Source: Verrucomicrobiota bacterium
GTDB lineage: Bacteria > Verrucomicrobiota > Verrucomicrobiia > Opitutales > Opitutaceae
Length of the DNA: 27,902 nt
Reading direction: 5' to 3'
NCBI GenBank assembly: GCA_023430565.1
Contig: JAEZAD010000341.1
Location: forward strand, 1 to 27,902
Below are positions 1-6,842 of this stretch, piece after piece. The translations under genes were made by a program, and so were the position numbers. The stretch's first letter is position 1. Every line of letters begins with the position of its first letter. The notes under the pieces were generated by a model, which searched no databases, had not been told where the DNA came from, and was given only the letters and a program-made list of their open reading frames with translations.

Positions 1-276
1 CCCACCGACCGCCCGAGCCATGTCGACGCGATGCTCGCCGCCGTCGAGCAATGCTGCCCGATCGAAACCGCCGCCGTGATCGACGGCCGCGAATCCGTCG
101 CCCGCGGCCTCATCCGCCCGATCGCCGACCCGCTCCTTCGCGAACAATGGCCCGAAGCCATCTACCTCGTCGCCCATCACACGAATCTCACCTACACCCT
201 CGAATCGCCCTCCGCCCTCGACCTCCCCACCCGCACCCGCGCCCTCCGCGCCGCCGTCGAAGCATCGCTCCGGTAG
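1..276 (+). CDS. C-terminal fragment, probable M14-family zinc carboxypeptidase/amidase
   Basis: The reading frame is open from the first base and ends at a TAG at 274-276, so only about the last 91 residues are present and the start lies outside the window. The segment LTYTLESPSALDLPTR resembles the C-terminal catalytic-glutamate region of M14 zinc carboxypeptidases and murein peptide amidases: a beta strand carrying Thr-x-Glu-x-Pro-Ser, then a basic helix ending the protein. The zinc ligands would be upstream and cannot be checked, so the family call is inferred from one motif. An unrelated hydrolase is possible. The stop codon is part of the GTAG tetranucleotide that begins a REP hairpin, so the REP lies directly at the 3' end of the gene. 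Confidence 0.45.
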   Translation, partial: PTDRPSHVDAMLAAVEQCCPIETAAVIDGRESVARGLIRPIADPLLREQWPEAIYLVAHHTNLTYTLESPSALDLPTRTRALRAAVEASLR

Positions 277-358
277 GTTGCGCGCTCGCGCGCAACGCTT
301 CGGGGTATTGACACACACCCGAATTGCCCCGGTGCGCGACAAGCGCGCAACCCACACC
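273..358. repeat. Left REP pair (BIME-like), upstream of the RAYT gene
   Basis: Two REP units in inverted orientation. The first (273-297) is GTAG followed by a hairpin with arms GTTGCGCG and CGCGCAAC around a 4-nt loop. The second (331-358) is a degenerate copy on the opposite strand. GGTTGCGCGC at 276-285 and GCGCGCAACC at 343-352 are perfectly complementary, so the pair can also fold into one long stem. A GTAG tetranucleotide 5' of a GC-rich hairpin is the known hallmark of REP elements recognised by RAYT transposases. The first copy overlaps the stop codon of the preceding gene. The second lacks an intact GTAG. Confidence 0.85.
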
Positions 359-359
359 G

Positions 360-872
360 GTGATCCCGTCCAAGCGCAACACCGCCGCAAACGCCCTCCG
401 CCGCGGTCGCTTCTCCGCCGCTCGTGCGAACTACTTCGTCACCGTGTGCATCGTTCCTCGTGCCCCTGTTCTCACCGGCCCAATTGCCGCTGCCATTTTG
501 AGGGAAGTTCACGCCATGCACGCCGACGGCTCTTGGTTCCTGCGCTGCGCCACGATCATGCCGGATCACGTCCACCTTTTCTTCACGCTCGGTGAACGCC
601 TCATCCTTTCCCAATCTATCGCCCGCCTGAAAGCCCGCACTCGCTTGCTCCTTCCTTCATCAATCCGCTGGCAGGACAACTTCTACGATCACCAACTTCG
701 CCCCTCCGATTCGGCCGAGTCCGTGATCCGCTACATTTTTCAAAACCCTTATCGCGCCGGCCTTCTCGCATCACCTGCAATTTGGCCTTTCTTCCATTGC
801 CAGGCCGACGATTGGTCTTGGTTCGCCCCCCTCACCGACACCGGCCAGCCCGTCCCCGAATGGCTTCAGTAG
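360..872 (+). CDS. REP-associated tyrosine transposase (RAYT, Y1_Tnp/IS200-like)
   Basis: About 170 residues, typical for RAYTs, which are domesticated relatives of IS200/IS605 TnpA that nick and process REP DNA. The HUH metal-binding motif is seen as MPDHVHLFF (His70 and His72 from the GTG start). Downstream are the family-type segments WQDNFYDHQLR and YIFQNPYRAGL, whose tyrosines (about 109 and 125) are candidates for the nucleophile. The start is uncertain. A TTG at 324 lies in frame but inside the upstream REP unit, so I prefer the GTG at 360 just after it. Neither has a convincing ribosome-binding site. Inverted REP pairs lie on both sides, the standard REPtron arrangement. The TAG stop is in the downstream REP. 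The frame is intact, so the gene may be functional. Confidence 0.85.
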   Translation: MIPSKRNTAANALRRGRFSAARANYFVTVCIVPRAPVLTGPIAAAILREVHAMHADGSWFLRCATIMPDHVHLFFTLGERLILSQSIARLKARTRLLLPSSIRWQDNFYDHQLRPSDSAESVIRYIFQNPYRAGLLASPAIWPFFHCQADDWSWFAPLTDTGQPVPEWLQ

Positions 873-930
873 GTTGCGCGCTCGCCGCGCAACGGATCGC
901 CGAACGTGGCGCGACCAGCGCGCCACCTAC
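869..930. repeat. Right REP pair (BIME-like), between the RAYT and rluA-like genes
   Basis: Two REP units in inverted orientation (869-894 on plus, 905-930 on minus) separated by 10 bp. Each begins with GTAG followed by an 8-bp stem and 5-nt loop. The copies match at 22 of 26 positions. Two differences are in the loop and the other two are a compensatory T-A to G-C change in the stem. The GTAG of the first unit supplies the RAYT stop codon, and the GTAG of the second supplies the stop codon of the convergent pseudouridine synthase gene. The paired structure may also act as a barrier between the convergent transcripts, but no T-run is present. Confidence 0.88.
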
Positions 931-1781
931 CTGCGACAGCCGCTCTTCTCCTCCCAAAACCGCCGCATATCCTCCGCCAGCGGCGCTTCGAACACCCGCT
1001 CCACCCCCGCCGCCCGCAAATCGATCGCCGCGCAATGCAGCGCCTGCCGCGGCAGCAACAACTTCTCCGCCATCGCCGGCGTCCACCCGCCATCGATGAA
1101 CTCCAGATACAGTCGATCATCCGGCCCGTAAATCTTGTCACCGACAATCGGATACCCGAGCCACTGCGCATGCGCCCGGATCTGATGCTTCCGCCCCGTC
1201 TCCGTCACCACGCGCATCAACGTAAAGGCGCCGCCTCCGCTCCCGCGCGCCACCGCCTCCGGCGCAAAATACGTCACCGCCCGCTGCCCGCCCACCTCCA
1301 CCACCGCCGATTTCACGAACACCGGACTGTTCACGTCATCCCCCAGCGCCCGGTCCACCGTCATCGCCTCCTTCAACTCGCCCCACACGATCGCTCGATA
1401 AACCTTCCCTACTTTCCGCTCCTGCATCGCGACCTGCAGCCGGCTCGCCATCTTCGCATCCTTCGCGATCACCACCACGCCACTCGTCTCCCGATCCAGC
1501 CGAAACACCAGATGCACCGTCTCGAGCTTCGTGTATTCCCGCGCCGCCCCCACCAGGCTCGACCACGGCCCCGCCTTCGACGGATGACACACCACGTCCC
1601 CCGGCTTAGCGATCACCAGCAGCCGCTCGTCCTCGAATAAAATCCACGACCGCAACTCGGCCTCCGCGATCAGCCGCGCCGGCCCCTGCGACATCCGCCG
1701 CGGCCACGCACACGCCCGCCGCGAAAACACATCCACCTCCGCCCGCTCGCCCGCGTTCGCCGCCGCGTCGTCCGCACTCAT
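927..1781 (-). CDS. RluA/RluD-family RNA pseudouridine synthase
   Basis: 284 residues. It would isomerise uridine to pseudouridine in rRNA or tRNA. The catalytic-domain opening WILFEDERLLVIAKPGDVVCHPS is followed by FRLDRETSG, in which Asp96 is the nucleophile. The usual HRLD histidine is Phe here. Later blocks GRKHQIRAH and GYPIVGDKIYG are typical of the family. I see no N-terminal S4 domain; the first 40 residues are low-complexity. The ATG at 1781 overlaps the TGA of the upstream SDR gene (ATGA), so the two are probably co-transcribed and translationally coupled. The substrate site cannot be predicted from sequence. The TAG stop belongs to a REP element. The gene converges with the RAYT gene. 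Confidence 0.88.
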   Translation of the reverse strand: MSADDAAANAGERAEVDVFSRRACAWPRRMSQGPARLIAEAELRSWILFEDERLLVIAKPGDVVCHPSKAGPWSSLVGAAREYTKLETVHLVFRLDRETSGVVVIAKDAKMASRLQVAMQERKVGKVYRAIVWGELKEAMTVDRALGDDVNSPVFVKSAVVEVGGQRAVTYFAPEAVARGSGGGAFTLMRVVTETGRKHQIRAHAQWLGYPIVGDKIYGPDDRLYLEFIDGGWTPAMAEKLLLPRQALHCAAIDLRAAGVERVFEAPLAEDMRRFWEEKSGCRR

Positions 1782-2602
1782 CGTCCGAGTTGCGCCAACC
1801 GGCTCCGCGCGACCAGCTTCCCCGCGACCCACGCGCCAAACCGCTTCGGCGCCAACGCCCCCGCGATCGCCGTCAGTTTGTTTCTGAACCCCGCCACCAC
1901 CACCGCCCGCCCCGCCGCCAGCCCGCGCAACGCCTCCTCCACCACCGCCTCCGCCGTCATCCCCGTCGCCCGCTCCGCCCGCACACTCCCCGGCTTCAAC
2001 CCCGCCCGCTCGAAAAACTTCGTCTCCGTCGGCCCCGGACACACCGCAATCGATCGCACCCCGCTCCCCCGCAATTCCTCGTCGAGCGCGACGCTCCAAT
2101 GCAGCACAAACGCCTTCGATGCCCCATACGTCGCCATGAACGGCATCGCCTGAAACGCCGCCGTCGACGCCACATTCAACACCGCCCCGCCCCGTTTCTT
2201 CAGCTCCGGCAACAACCGACCCGTGAGCTCCACGAGCGCGCGGATGTTAACATCTAATAGTTGGAGCTGCTCGCTTAAGTTGGGCTCAGGAAATCGGCCA
2301 TATGCGCCGAAACCACTGTTGTTGATGAGCAGCACCCGCCCCGCTGGCGCTTCGCGACTTAACCATTCGAGCACGGCCTCCGCGCCCCGCTTCACGGCCT
2401 CGGCGTCGCTCAAATCGCAGGGCACGTGGCGCAGCTTAAGCTGCGGTAGATTTATGACCGGGGCGGAGCGAGACAGGTTGCAAAAACAAAGCTCCGGGCG
2501 CAGCTTCGCACACAGCTCGATGAACGATTTTCCAATACCGGAAGATCCGCCCGTCAGGACGACGGCCGACACAGTTTGGAGCGCTTCGCGTGGCGAGGAC
2601 AC
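1778..2602 (-). CDS. Short-chain dehydrogenase/reductase (classical SDR)
   Basis: 274 residues with a Rossmann fold. The cofactor motif TGGSSGIG (17-24) is followed by NNSG (94-97), a catalytic Ser (about 146, in VAST) and YGASK (Tyr159, Lys163), then the CPGPTET loop. All catalytic residues are present, so an active NAD(P)-dependent oxidoreductase is expected. The substrate is unknown. The C-terminal stretch after residue 230 resembles the membrane-proximal tail of DltE-like/YqjQ-like SDRs, but this is weak. The best start is GTG at 2602; the ribosome-binding site is poor. It is divergent from the hibernation-factor gene across a 72-bp gap and overlaps the following rluA-like gene by 4 bp. 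Confidence 0.85.
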   Translation of the reverse strand: MSSPREALQTVSAVVLTGGSSGIGKSFIELCAKLRPELCFCNLSRSAPVINLPQLKLRHVPCDLSDAEAVKRGAEAVLEWLSREAPAGRVLLINNSGFGAYGRFPEPNLSEQLQLLDVNIRALVELTGRLLPELKKRGGAVLNVASTAAFQAMPFMATYGASKAFVLHWSVALDEELRGSGVRSIAVCPGPTETKFFERAGLKPGSVRAERATGMTAEAVVEEALRGLAAGRAVVVAGFRNKLTAIAGALAPKRFGAWVAGKLVARSRLAQLGR

Positions 2603-2621
2603 AGGCTTCGGGCAGGGAAAT

Positions 2622-2655
2622 TTTCAGCCAGAGCCCTCGCTCTGGTTCGCTGAAA
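2622..2655 (+). promoter_or_regulatory. Bulged hairpin in the leader of the hibernation-factor gene
   Basis: TTTCAGC (2622-2628) pairs with GCTGAAA (2649-2655), and directly inside it CAGAGC (2629-2634) pairs with GCTCTG (2639-2644) around a CCTC loop, leaving a 4-nt GTTC bulge. This makes 13 base pairs ending 19 nt before the ATG and just upstream of the GGAG ribosome-binding site. It has no T-run on either strand, so it is not an intrinsic terminator. It may be a transcript-stabilising or regulatory leader, or an operator for the divergent gene pair. Confidence 0.5.
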
Positions 2656-2674
2656 CCAAAACAAACGGAGTATC

Positions 2675-3046
2675 ATGAACAGACAAAACAACCACGAACT
2701 CATCGTCTCAGGCATTCATCTCGAGCTTACACCTTCCCTGAAAACGTTCGTGCGCGAGAAATCCGAGCGACTGTTTCGTCACGACGACCGCATCGTGCGG
2801 ATTCGCGTGGAGTTGGAATGCGACCGCACCGAAGCCGTCGCCCACCGGTTCAAGGCCAAAGGCCACATCGAAATCTACGGCCCCGACATGAACGCCACCG
2901 TTCAGGCCGACGAGTGCCACAAAGCCATCTCTCTCCTGATCGACAAACTCGATCGCATGCTCGGCAAGCGGCACCACCTCAAGAAAACCCGCCGCCACCA
3001 GATCGACACCCAAGTCGAGCACCCCGCCCTCCTCAAAGCGGTCTAG
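2675..3046 (+). CDS. hpf: Ribosome hibernation-promoting factor (HPF/RaiA family, short form)
   Basis: 123 residues. These proteins bind the 30S decoding region in stationary phase and silence or dimerise ribosomes. The sequence shows the beta-alpha-beta-beta-beta-alpha pattern: IVSGIHLELTPSLKTFVREK, RIRVELECDR, HIEIYGPDMNATVQADE, then DKLDRMLGKRHHLKKTRRH with the conserved basic tail. It lacks the C-terminal dimerisation domain of long HPF. The ATG at 2675 has a good ribosome-binding site (GGAG, 5-nt spacing). It is monocistronic, with a hairpin leader upstream and an intrinsic terminator downstream, and converges with ftsZ. Confidence 0.92.
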   Translation: MNRQNNHELIVSGIHLELTPSLKTFVREKSERLFRHDDRIVRIRVELECDRTEAVAHRFKAKGHIEIYGPDMNATVQADECHKAISLLIDKLDRMLGKRHHLKKTRRHQIDTQVEHPALLKAV

Positions 3047-3069
3047 TCCCGTTTCTTCTCTCCAACCCA

Positions 3070-3095
3070 GGGCGGGCCTGCACCCGCCCTTTTTT
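3070..3095 (+). terminator. Intrinsic terminator of the hibernation-factor gene
   Basis: GGGCGGG (3070-3076), a 6-nt loop, CCCGCCC (3083-3089), then six T residues (3090-3095). The stem is perfect and the T-run follows at once. On the minus strand the hairpin is followed by TGGG rather than T, so it does not terminate ftsZ transcripts. Confidence 0.93.
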
Positions 3096-3129
3096 GTGCC
3101 TGGCCAGCGAGGTCGGCGGGGGCGACTTT

Positions 3130-3165
3130 CCGTTTTCTCCGTGTCCTCCGCGCCTCTGGGGTTCG
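3130..3165. repeat. Candidate dispersed intergenic repeat
   Basis: The gap between hpf and ftsZ holds a tract built on TTTCTCCGTGTCCTCCGCG and CCTCTGGGGTTC. It closely resembles a dispersed element of the ACGGAG/GAGGAC type that I recall from intergenic regions of many bacterial genomes. There is only one copy in this window, so the assignment rests on recollection of the motif and needs a genome search. Confidence 0.35.
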
Positions 3166-3173
3166 ACTGCGGC

Positions 3174-4484
3174 TCACACCGCGATCTTGATCCCTTTCCG
3201 CAGATACGTCGGCACATCCAGATCCTGCCCATCGAAAAGATTCCGGTCCGTCTTCTCGAAATGCCCGCGGCTCTCGATCTCGCCGAAACCGAATTCCTCC
3301 TGCGCAATCTTCGCCGCCGCCTTCGCCGCCGCCTGCTCGAGCGTCATCTCCGCCTGCGCCGGCTCCACCGCACGATTCGCCGCACTCATCGCCACGCCCG
3401 TTCGTTCGGCCGTCCCCGCCACCCCCGGCGTTGCTGCTCCCTCCGCGCGCACCGGCGTCGCCTTGCGCACCGGCACCGGCCGCCGCGTCAACGCCCCCGC
3501 GCGCCCACCCATGTCGCTCGTGCCGATCACGCACACCTCGACGCGGTTCTGCATCTCCTCGTCGATCACCGCACCCATGATGATGTGCGACTCCCGGCCA
3601 AACTGCTCCGTGATTGCTGTCATCAACTCGTTCACCTTCGCCAGCGTCAGGTCCGTCCCCCCAATGATATTCACCAGCAACCGGTCCGCCTTCCGCGAAA
3701 ACTCCGGCGTGTGCAACAACGGACAGAGCTTCAAACTCCCCACCGCGTCCGCCACCGCGTTCTCCCCGGCGCCTTCGCCCAGCCCAAACAGGGTCTTTCC
3801 TCCCCGCTGCTGAAACGCCTGCCGCAATGTCGCAAAATCCAGATTGATCAACCCGGTCTTGAACAACATCGCCCAGATCGACTTCACCCCGCGCCCCATC
3901 CACTCGTCCGCCCGCGCAAACGAATCCAGCACCGTCTCGTTCTCCGCCGCCTCCTGCAAAAGCACGTCGTTCGGCAGCGGTATCACCGCATCGCATACGC
4001 GCCGCAGCGCCTGCAAGCCCTCCTCCGCCTGCTTCAACCGCCGCCCGCCCTCGAACGAAAACGGCATCGTCACAAACGCGATCACCAGACCGCCCTGCTC
4101 CGCCGCGATCTCCGCCACCACCGGCAGCGCGCCACTTCCTGTCCCGCCGCCCATGCCGCCAAACAAAAACACCAGATCGCAGTCCTTCACCACGTTCGCG
4201 ATCTTCTCGCGATCCGCCTCCGCCGCCTCGCGCCCCAGCTCCGGATCGCCGCCCGCCCCGAGCCCGCGCGTCACGCTCATCCCGATCAACACCTTGTCCT
4301 GGACCGGCGAACTCGCCAGCGCCTGGTAATCGGTGTTCACGACCGCGAGCTGCAGCCGCTCGAGATTCTCCATTTTCAACCGGTCGACCGCGTTCGATCC
4401 CGCCCCGCCCACGCCGACCAGCTTGATCGCAATGCTCCGATCCGTGAGCAACGAGTGCTCGAGAGGAAGTTCATTCAAATTCAT
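3174..4484 (-). CDS. ftsZ: Cell division protein FtsZ (tubulin-like GTPase)
   Basis: 436 residues. It polymerises into the Z ring and recruits the divisome. Visible GTPase motifs are GVGGAGSNAV (24-33), VNTDYQAL, the tubulin signature GGMGGGTGSG (109-118) and PNDVLL. The T7 loop reads GLINLDFATLRQ: Asn214 and Asp216 are conserved, but the position of the second catalytic Asp (E. coli Asp212) is Thr219. A linker rich in Ala, Arg and Pro leads to the C-terminal peptide LDVPTYLRKG, the conserved tail that binds FtsA and other partners. The ATG at 4484 is preferred over a TTG at 4508 because the family starts here, although the ribosome-binding site is weak. It is the last gene of the cluster, 127 bp after ftsA. 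Confidence 0.96.
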   Translation of the reverse strand: MNLNELPLEHSLLTDRSIAIKLVGVGGAGSNAVDRLKMENLERLQLAVVNTDYQALASSPVQDKVLIGMSVTRGLGAGGDPELGREAAEADREKIANVVKDCDLVFLFGGMGGGTGSGALPVVAEIAAEQGGLVIAFVTMPFSFEGGRRLKQAEEGLQALRRVCDAVIPLPNDVLLQEAAENETVLDSFARADEWMGRGVKSIWAMLFKTGLINLDFATLRQAFQQRGGKTLFGLGEGAGENAVADAVGSLKLCPLLHTPEFSRKADRLLVNIIGGTDLTLAKVNELMTAITEQFGRESHIIMGAVIDEEMQNRVEVCVIGTSDMGGRAGALTRRPVPVRKATPVRAEGAATPGVAGTAERTGVAMSAANRAVEPAQAEMTLEQAAAKAAAKIAQEEFGFGEIESRGHFEKTDRNLFDGQDLDVPTYLRKGIKIAV

Positions 4485-4512
4485 GAGGTCTATTTCACCA
4501 CACCACAATTGA

Positions 4513-4539
4513 TGTCATTCTGAGCGAAGCGAAGAATCC
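4513..4539. repeat. Dispersed repeat in the ftsA-ftsZ gap
   Basis: A 27-bp element beginning TGTCATTCTGAGCGAAGCGA and ending AGAATCC lies in the 127-bp gap before ftsZ. It is imperfectly palindromic (ATTCT and AGAAT ends). I recognise it as a repeat seen in intergenic regions of many unrelated bacterial phyla. There is only one copy here. It would be transcribed in the ftsZ leader if ftsZ is read from the upstream operon. Confidence 0.55.
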
Positions 4540-4611
4540 AGGGAGACATACGCCTGCAGGCTGTCGCAGCACTCTTCTCTTCACATCTCAAAGCGTTTGG
4601 CTCCTGCGCTC

Positions 4612-5826
4612 TCACGAGTTCGCAAACAACCGCTTCACCCCCGACAAAAACCCGCCGCTCCGCCGCGTCGTCGTCGCCTTCTCGTTGTGCGCGCTCACGC
4701 CGTAATACAACAGCCCCAGTGCCGTATTATACCCCGGGTCGCGCAAATTCTCCGCCACCCAGCCCGGCGTCTCGCCCAGATGCGCCGGCACGCCAAACAC
4801 CTTCGCCGCCGCCTCGCCAATTCCCGTCAGCTTCGCCGTCCCGCCCGTCAACACCACGCCCGCCGCACACGTCTCCGGCGAAAACGCATTCCCGAGCTTC
4901 TTCTTCACCACTTCGAACAACTCCCACGTCCGCGCCGCCGTGATCTGCTCGATCGCCTGCCGCGCAAACTGCCGGTCGCCGATCGCGAAATTCCCATCGA
5001 GCCACACTTTGTCGTTCCGATCCTTCGCCTGCACCGTCGCGCGCCCGAACCGCAGCTTCAGTTTCTCCGCCTGCCCTTCCGTCAACCGCAGCCCGATGCT
5101 CAGGTCGTTCGTCAGATGCGTGCCGCCCACCGGCACCACGCCCGTCGTGTGCGCCACGCCGTCGCGATACAACGCGAAATCCGTCGTCCCCGCGCCGATG
5201 TCGATCGCGAGCACACCATGCTGACGCTCCTCCGGCGTCGTCACCATGTGACCCGACGCCAGACTCGCCAGCACCAGCTCGCGCACTTCGAGATTAAACC
5301 CGCGGATCACATGAATGTTGTCCGCCAGCCGCTGCTCCTGCCCGTGCACCGTCCAGTAGCCGACCTCCAATCGCTGCCCGACCAGATTCTCCGGCGACGT
5401 CGGCACGATCCGCCCGTCCACCCGAAACGGCCGCCGGATGTGATGCACCACCATCCGCCCGCTCGGCAGCTCCTTCGACCGCGCCAGCTCGCACACCGTG
5501 CGAATGTCGTCGCGATCGATCATGTTGTCCGCCGCCTTCACGTTCACCGCCGCCTCGTTGTAAAACCCTTCCAGGTGTCCGCCCGTCTGCGCCAGAAACA
5601 CCAGATCGATCTTCTCCCCCGCATCCCGCTCCGCCTGCTCCAGCGCACTGTGCGTGCAATCGCTCGCCGCCTTGTAATCGACGACATTGCCCTTGATCAC
5701 GCCGCGCGACGAACACTCGCCGTGTCCGATGATCGCCAGCTCGCGACCCGTGTATTCGCCAACGAGCACGGTGGTTTTGGACGTGCCGACTTCGACGGCG
5801 CCGATGAAAGTGGTGCGGGAGCTCAC
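4612..5826 (-). CDS. ftsA: Cell division protein FtsA (actin-like ATPase)
   Basis: 404 residues. It anchors FtsZ to the membrane and activates the divisome. It has the actin/Hsp70 fold motifs: IGAVEVGTSKTTVLVGE (phosphate 1), the FtsA-specific 1C subdomain around VNVKAADNMIDRDDIRTVCELA, AIDIGAGTTDFALY (phosphate 2) and VVLTGGTAKLTGIGEAAAKVF (adenosine). The C-terminus GGFLSGVKRLFANS is a plausible amphipathic membrane-targeting helix. The start is GTG at 5826, overlapping the TGA of ftsQ (GTGA). Frames open further upstream do not resemble FtsA. Confidence 0.95.
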   Translation of the reverse strand: MSSRTTFIGAVEVGTSKTTVLVGEYTGRELAIIGHGECSSRGVIKGNVVDYKAASDCTHSALEQAERDAGEKIDLVFLAQTGGHLEGFYNEAAVNVKAADNMIDRDDIRTVCELARSKELPSGRMVVHHIRRPFRVDGRIVPTSPENLVGQRLEVGYWTVHGQEQRLADNIHVIRGFNLEVRELVLASLASGHMVTTPEERQHGVLAIDIGAGTTDFALYRDGVAHTTGVVPVGGTHLTNDLSIGLRLTEGQAEKLKLRFGRATVQAKDRNDKVWLDGNFAIGDRQFARQAIEQITAARTWELFEVVKKKLGNAFSPETCAAGVVLTGGTAKLTGIGEAAAKVFGVPAHLGETPGWVAENLRDPGYNTALGLLYYGVSAHNEKATTTRRSGGFLSGVKRLFANS

Positions 5827-6842
5827 AGTTTTTTGTTTCGCTGAAAATCCGGGAAAGCCCGCTGCGCCGGCAACCGCGCCGGCCGTTGCTCCATCGCCGC
5901 CGGCCGCACGGTCGCACTCGCCGGCACCGCCACGCCCGGCACCAGCTCCGGATCCACAAAGGTCACCGGCACCTGCGCGCCAATCGCGAGATTCACCTCC
6001 CGCAACGGCCGGTCCGTCCGCGCCCGCGCCGCATCCAGCAGCGAATCGAGCCGCGCCAGCTGACGGAAAAAATCGTCGTTCACCCCAAACAAAATCCGCC
6101 CCACCTCCGCCGTCCGCACCTCGATCTCGTGATCCGACTCGAACCGTTCCAACGACACCACCTGCCACGTGCGATAAAGATGCTCCGCCTCCAGCTTCGC
6201 CTTCGCGAGCAGGTCCGCCACGATTTCCATGTGCGCCAGCGGCAGAAACTCATCGTTCTCCCGCTCCAGCTTCACCCCCGCCAGCCACGGCAGCGTCTTC
6301 ACCATCGCCGGATCGTAACCCTGGCCTTCGAACACCACGCCTTCGCGCGCCACCAACAACTCCCGCGGCGGCGCGTCCCCCACTTGCGCCATCACGCGCG
6401 CCACCGGCGAATACTCCGACACGCTCACCGTCAGCGTCGCCGGAAACACCCGCGTCACATTCGCCGTCCGCACCTGCCGCGTCTCCAGCAACTTCGCCTG
6501 CAGCACGTCCAGATCGAGCTGCATCAGCGACACTTTTCGAGGCAAGCCCAGCTGCGCCACGACCCACTCGTGATTCAACACGCCGTCCGTCGACAGCACG
6601 ATCTCCTTCACCGGCACCGCCTCCGCCGTCGCCGACAACACCTGCGGATTCCCGCGCAACACCGCCCCGATCTCGTAGCCGCCCCACACCAATCCGCACA
6701 ACAGCGCCGCCGCGAATAACGTCTTCGTCGCGCTCCACACCAACCGTTTCCGCCCGCCCGTCGACATCGCGCGCGGCTTCACCTGCTGGGGAATATCTCT
6801 CCAGCTGCGCGACTGCGGGGCATTGATCTCGGCTCGGCTCAC
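5823..6842 (-). CDS. ftsQ: Cell division protein FtsQ/DivIB (POTRA domain)
   Basis: 339 residues. FtsQ links early and late divisome proteins in the periplasm. There is a basic cytoplasmic tail of about 36 residues, one membrane helix (about 39-57, LFAAALLCGLVWGGYEIGA), then a POTRA-like segment (VKEIVLSTDGVLNHEWVVAQLG to VTRVFPATLTVSVSEYSPVARV) and a beta domain. The sequence beyond the POTRA is divergent, as usual in this family. Topology and position between ddl and ftsA support the call. The GTG at 6842 overlaps the ddl TGA (GTGA). Confidence 0.88.
   Translation of the reverse strand: MSRAEINAPQSRSWRDIPQQVKPRAMSTGGRKRLVWSATKTLFAAALLCGLVWGGYEIGAVLRGNPQVLSATAEAVPVKEIVLSTDGVLNHEWVVAQLGLPRKVSLMQLDLDVLQAKLLETRQVRTANVTRVFPATLTVSVSEYSPVARVMAQVGDAPPRELLVAREGVVFEGQGYDPAMVKTLPWLAGVKLERENDEFLPLAHMEIVADLLAKAKLEAEHLYRTWQVVSLERFESDHEIEVRTAEVGRILFGVNDDFFRQLARLDSLLDAARARTDRPLREVNLAIGAQVPVTFVDPELVPGVAVPASATVRPAAMEQRPARLPAQRAFPDFQRNKKL

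Noticed and set aside
324..359. TTG at 324 as start of the RAYT gene
   Set aside because: The 12 extra codons are REP sequence (331-358) and show no transposase homology, and the TTG has no ribosome-binding site.
3070..3095. Bidirectional terminator serving hpf and ftsZ
   Set aside because: The T-run is only on the plus-strand side. Read from ftsZ, the hairpin is followed by TGGG, so it is assigned to hpf alone. No terminator for ftsZ was found.
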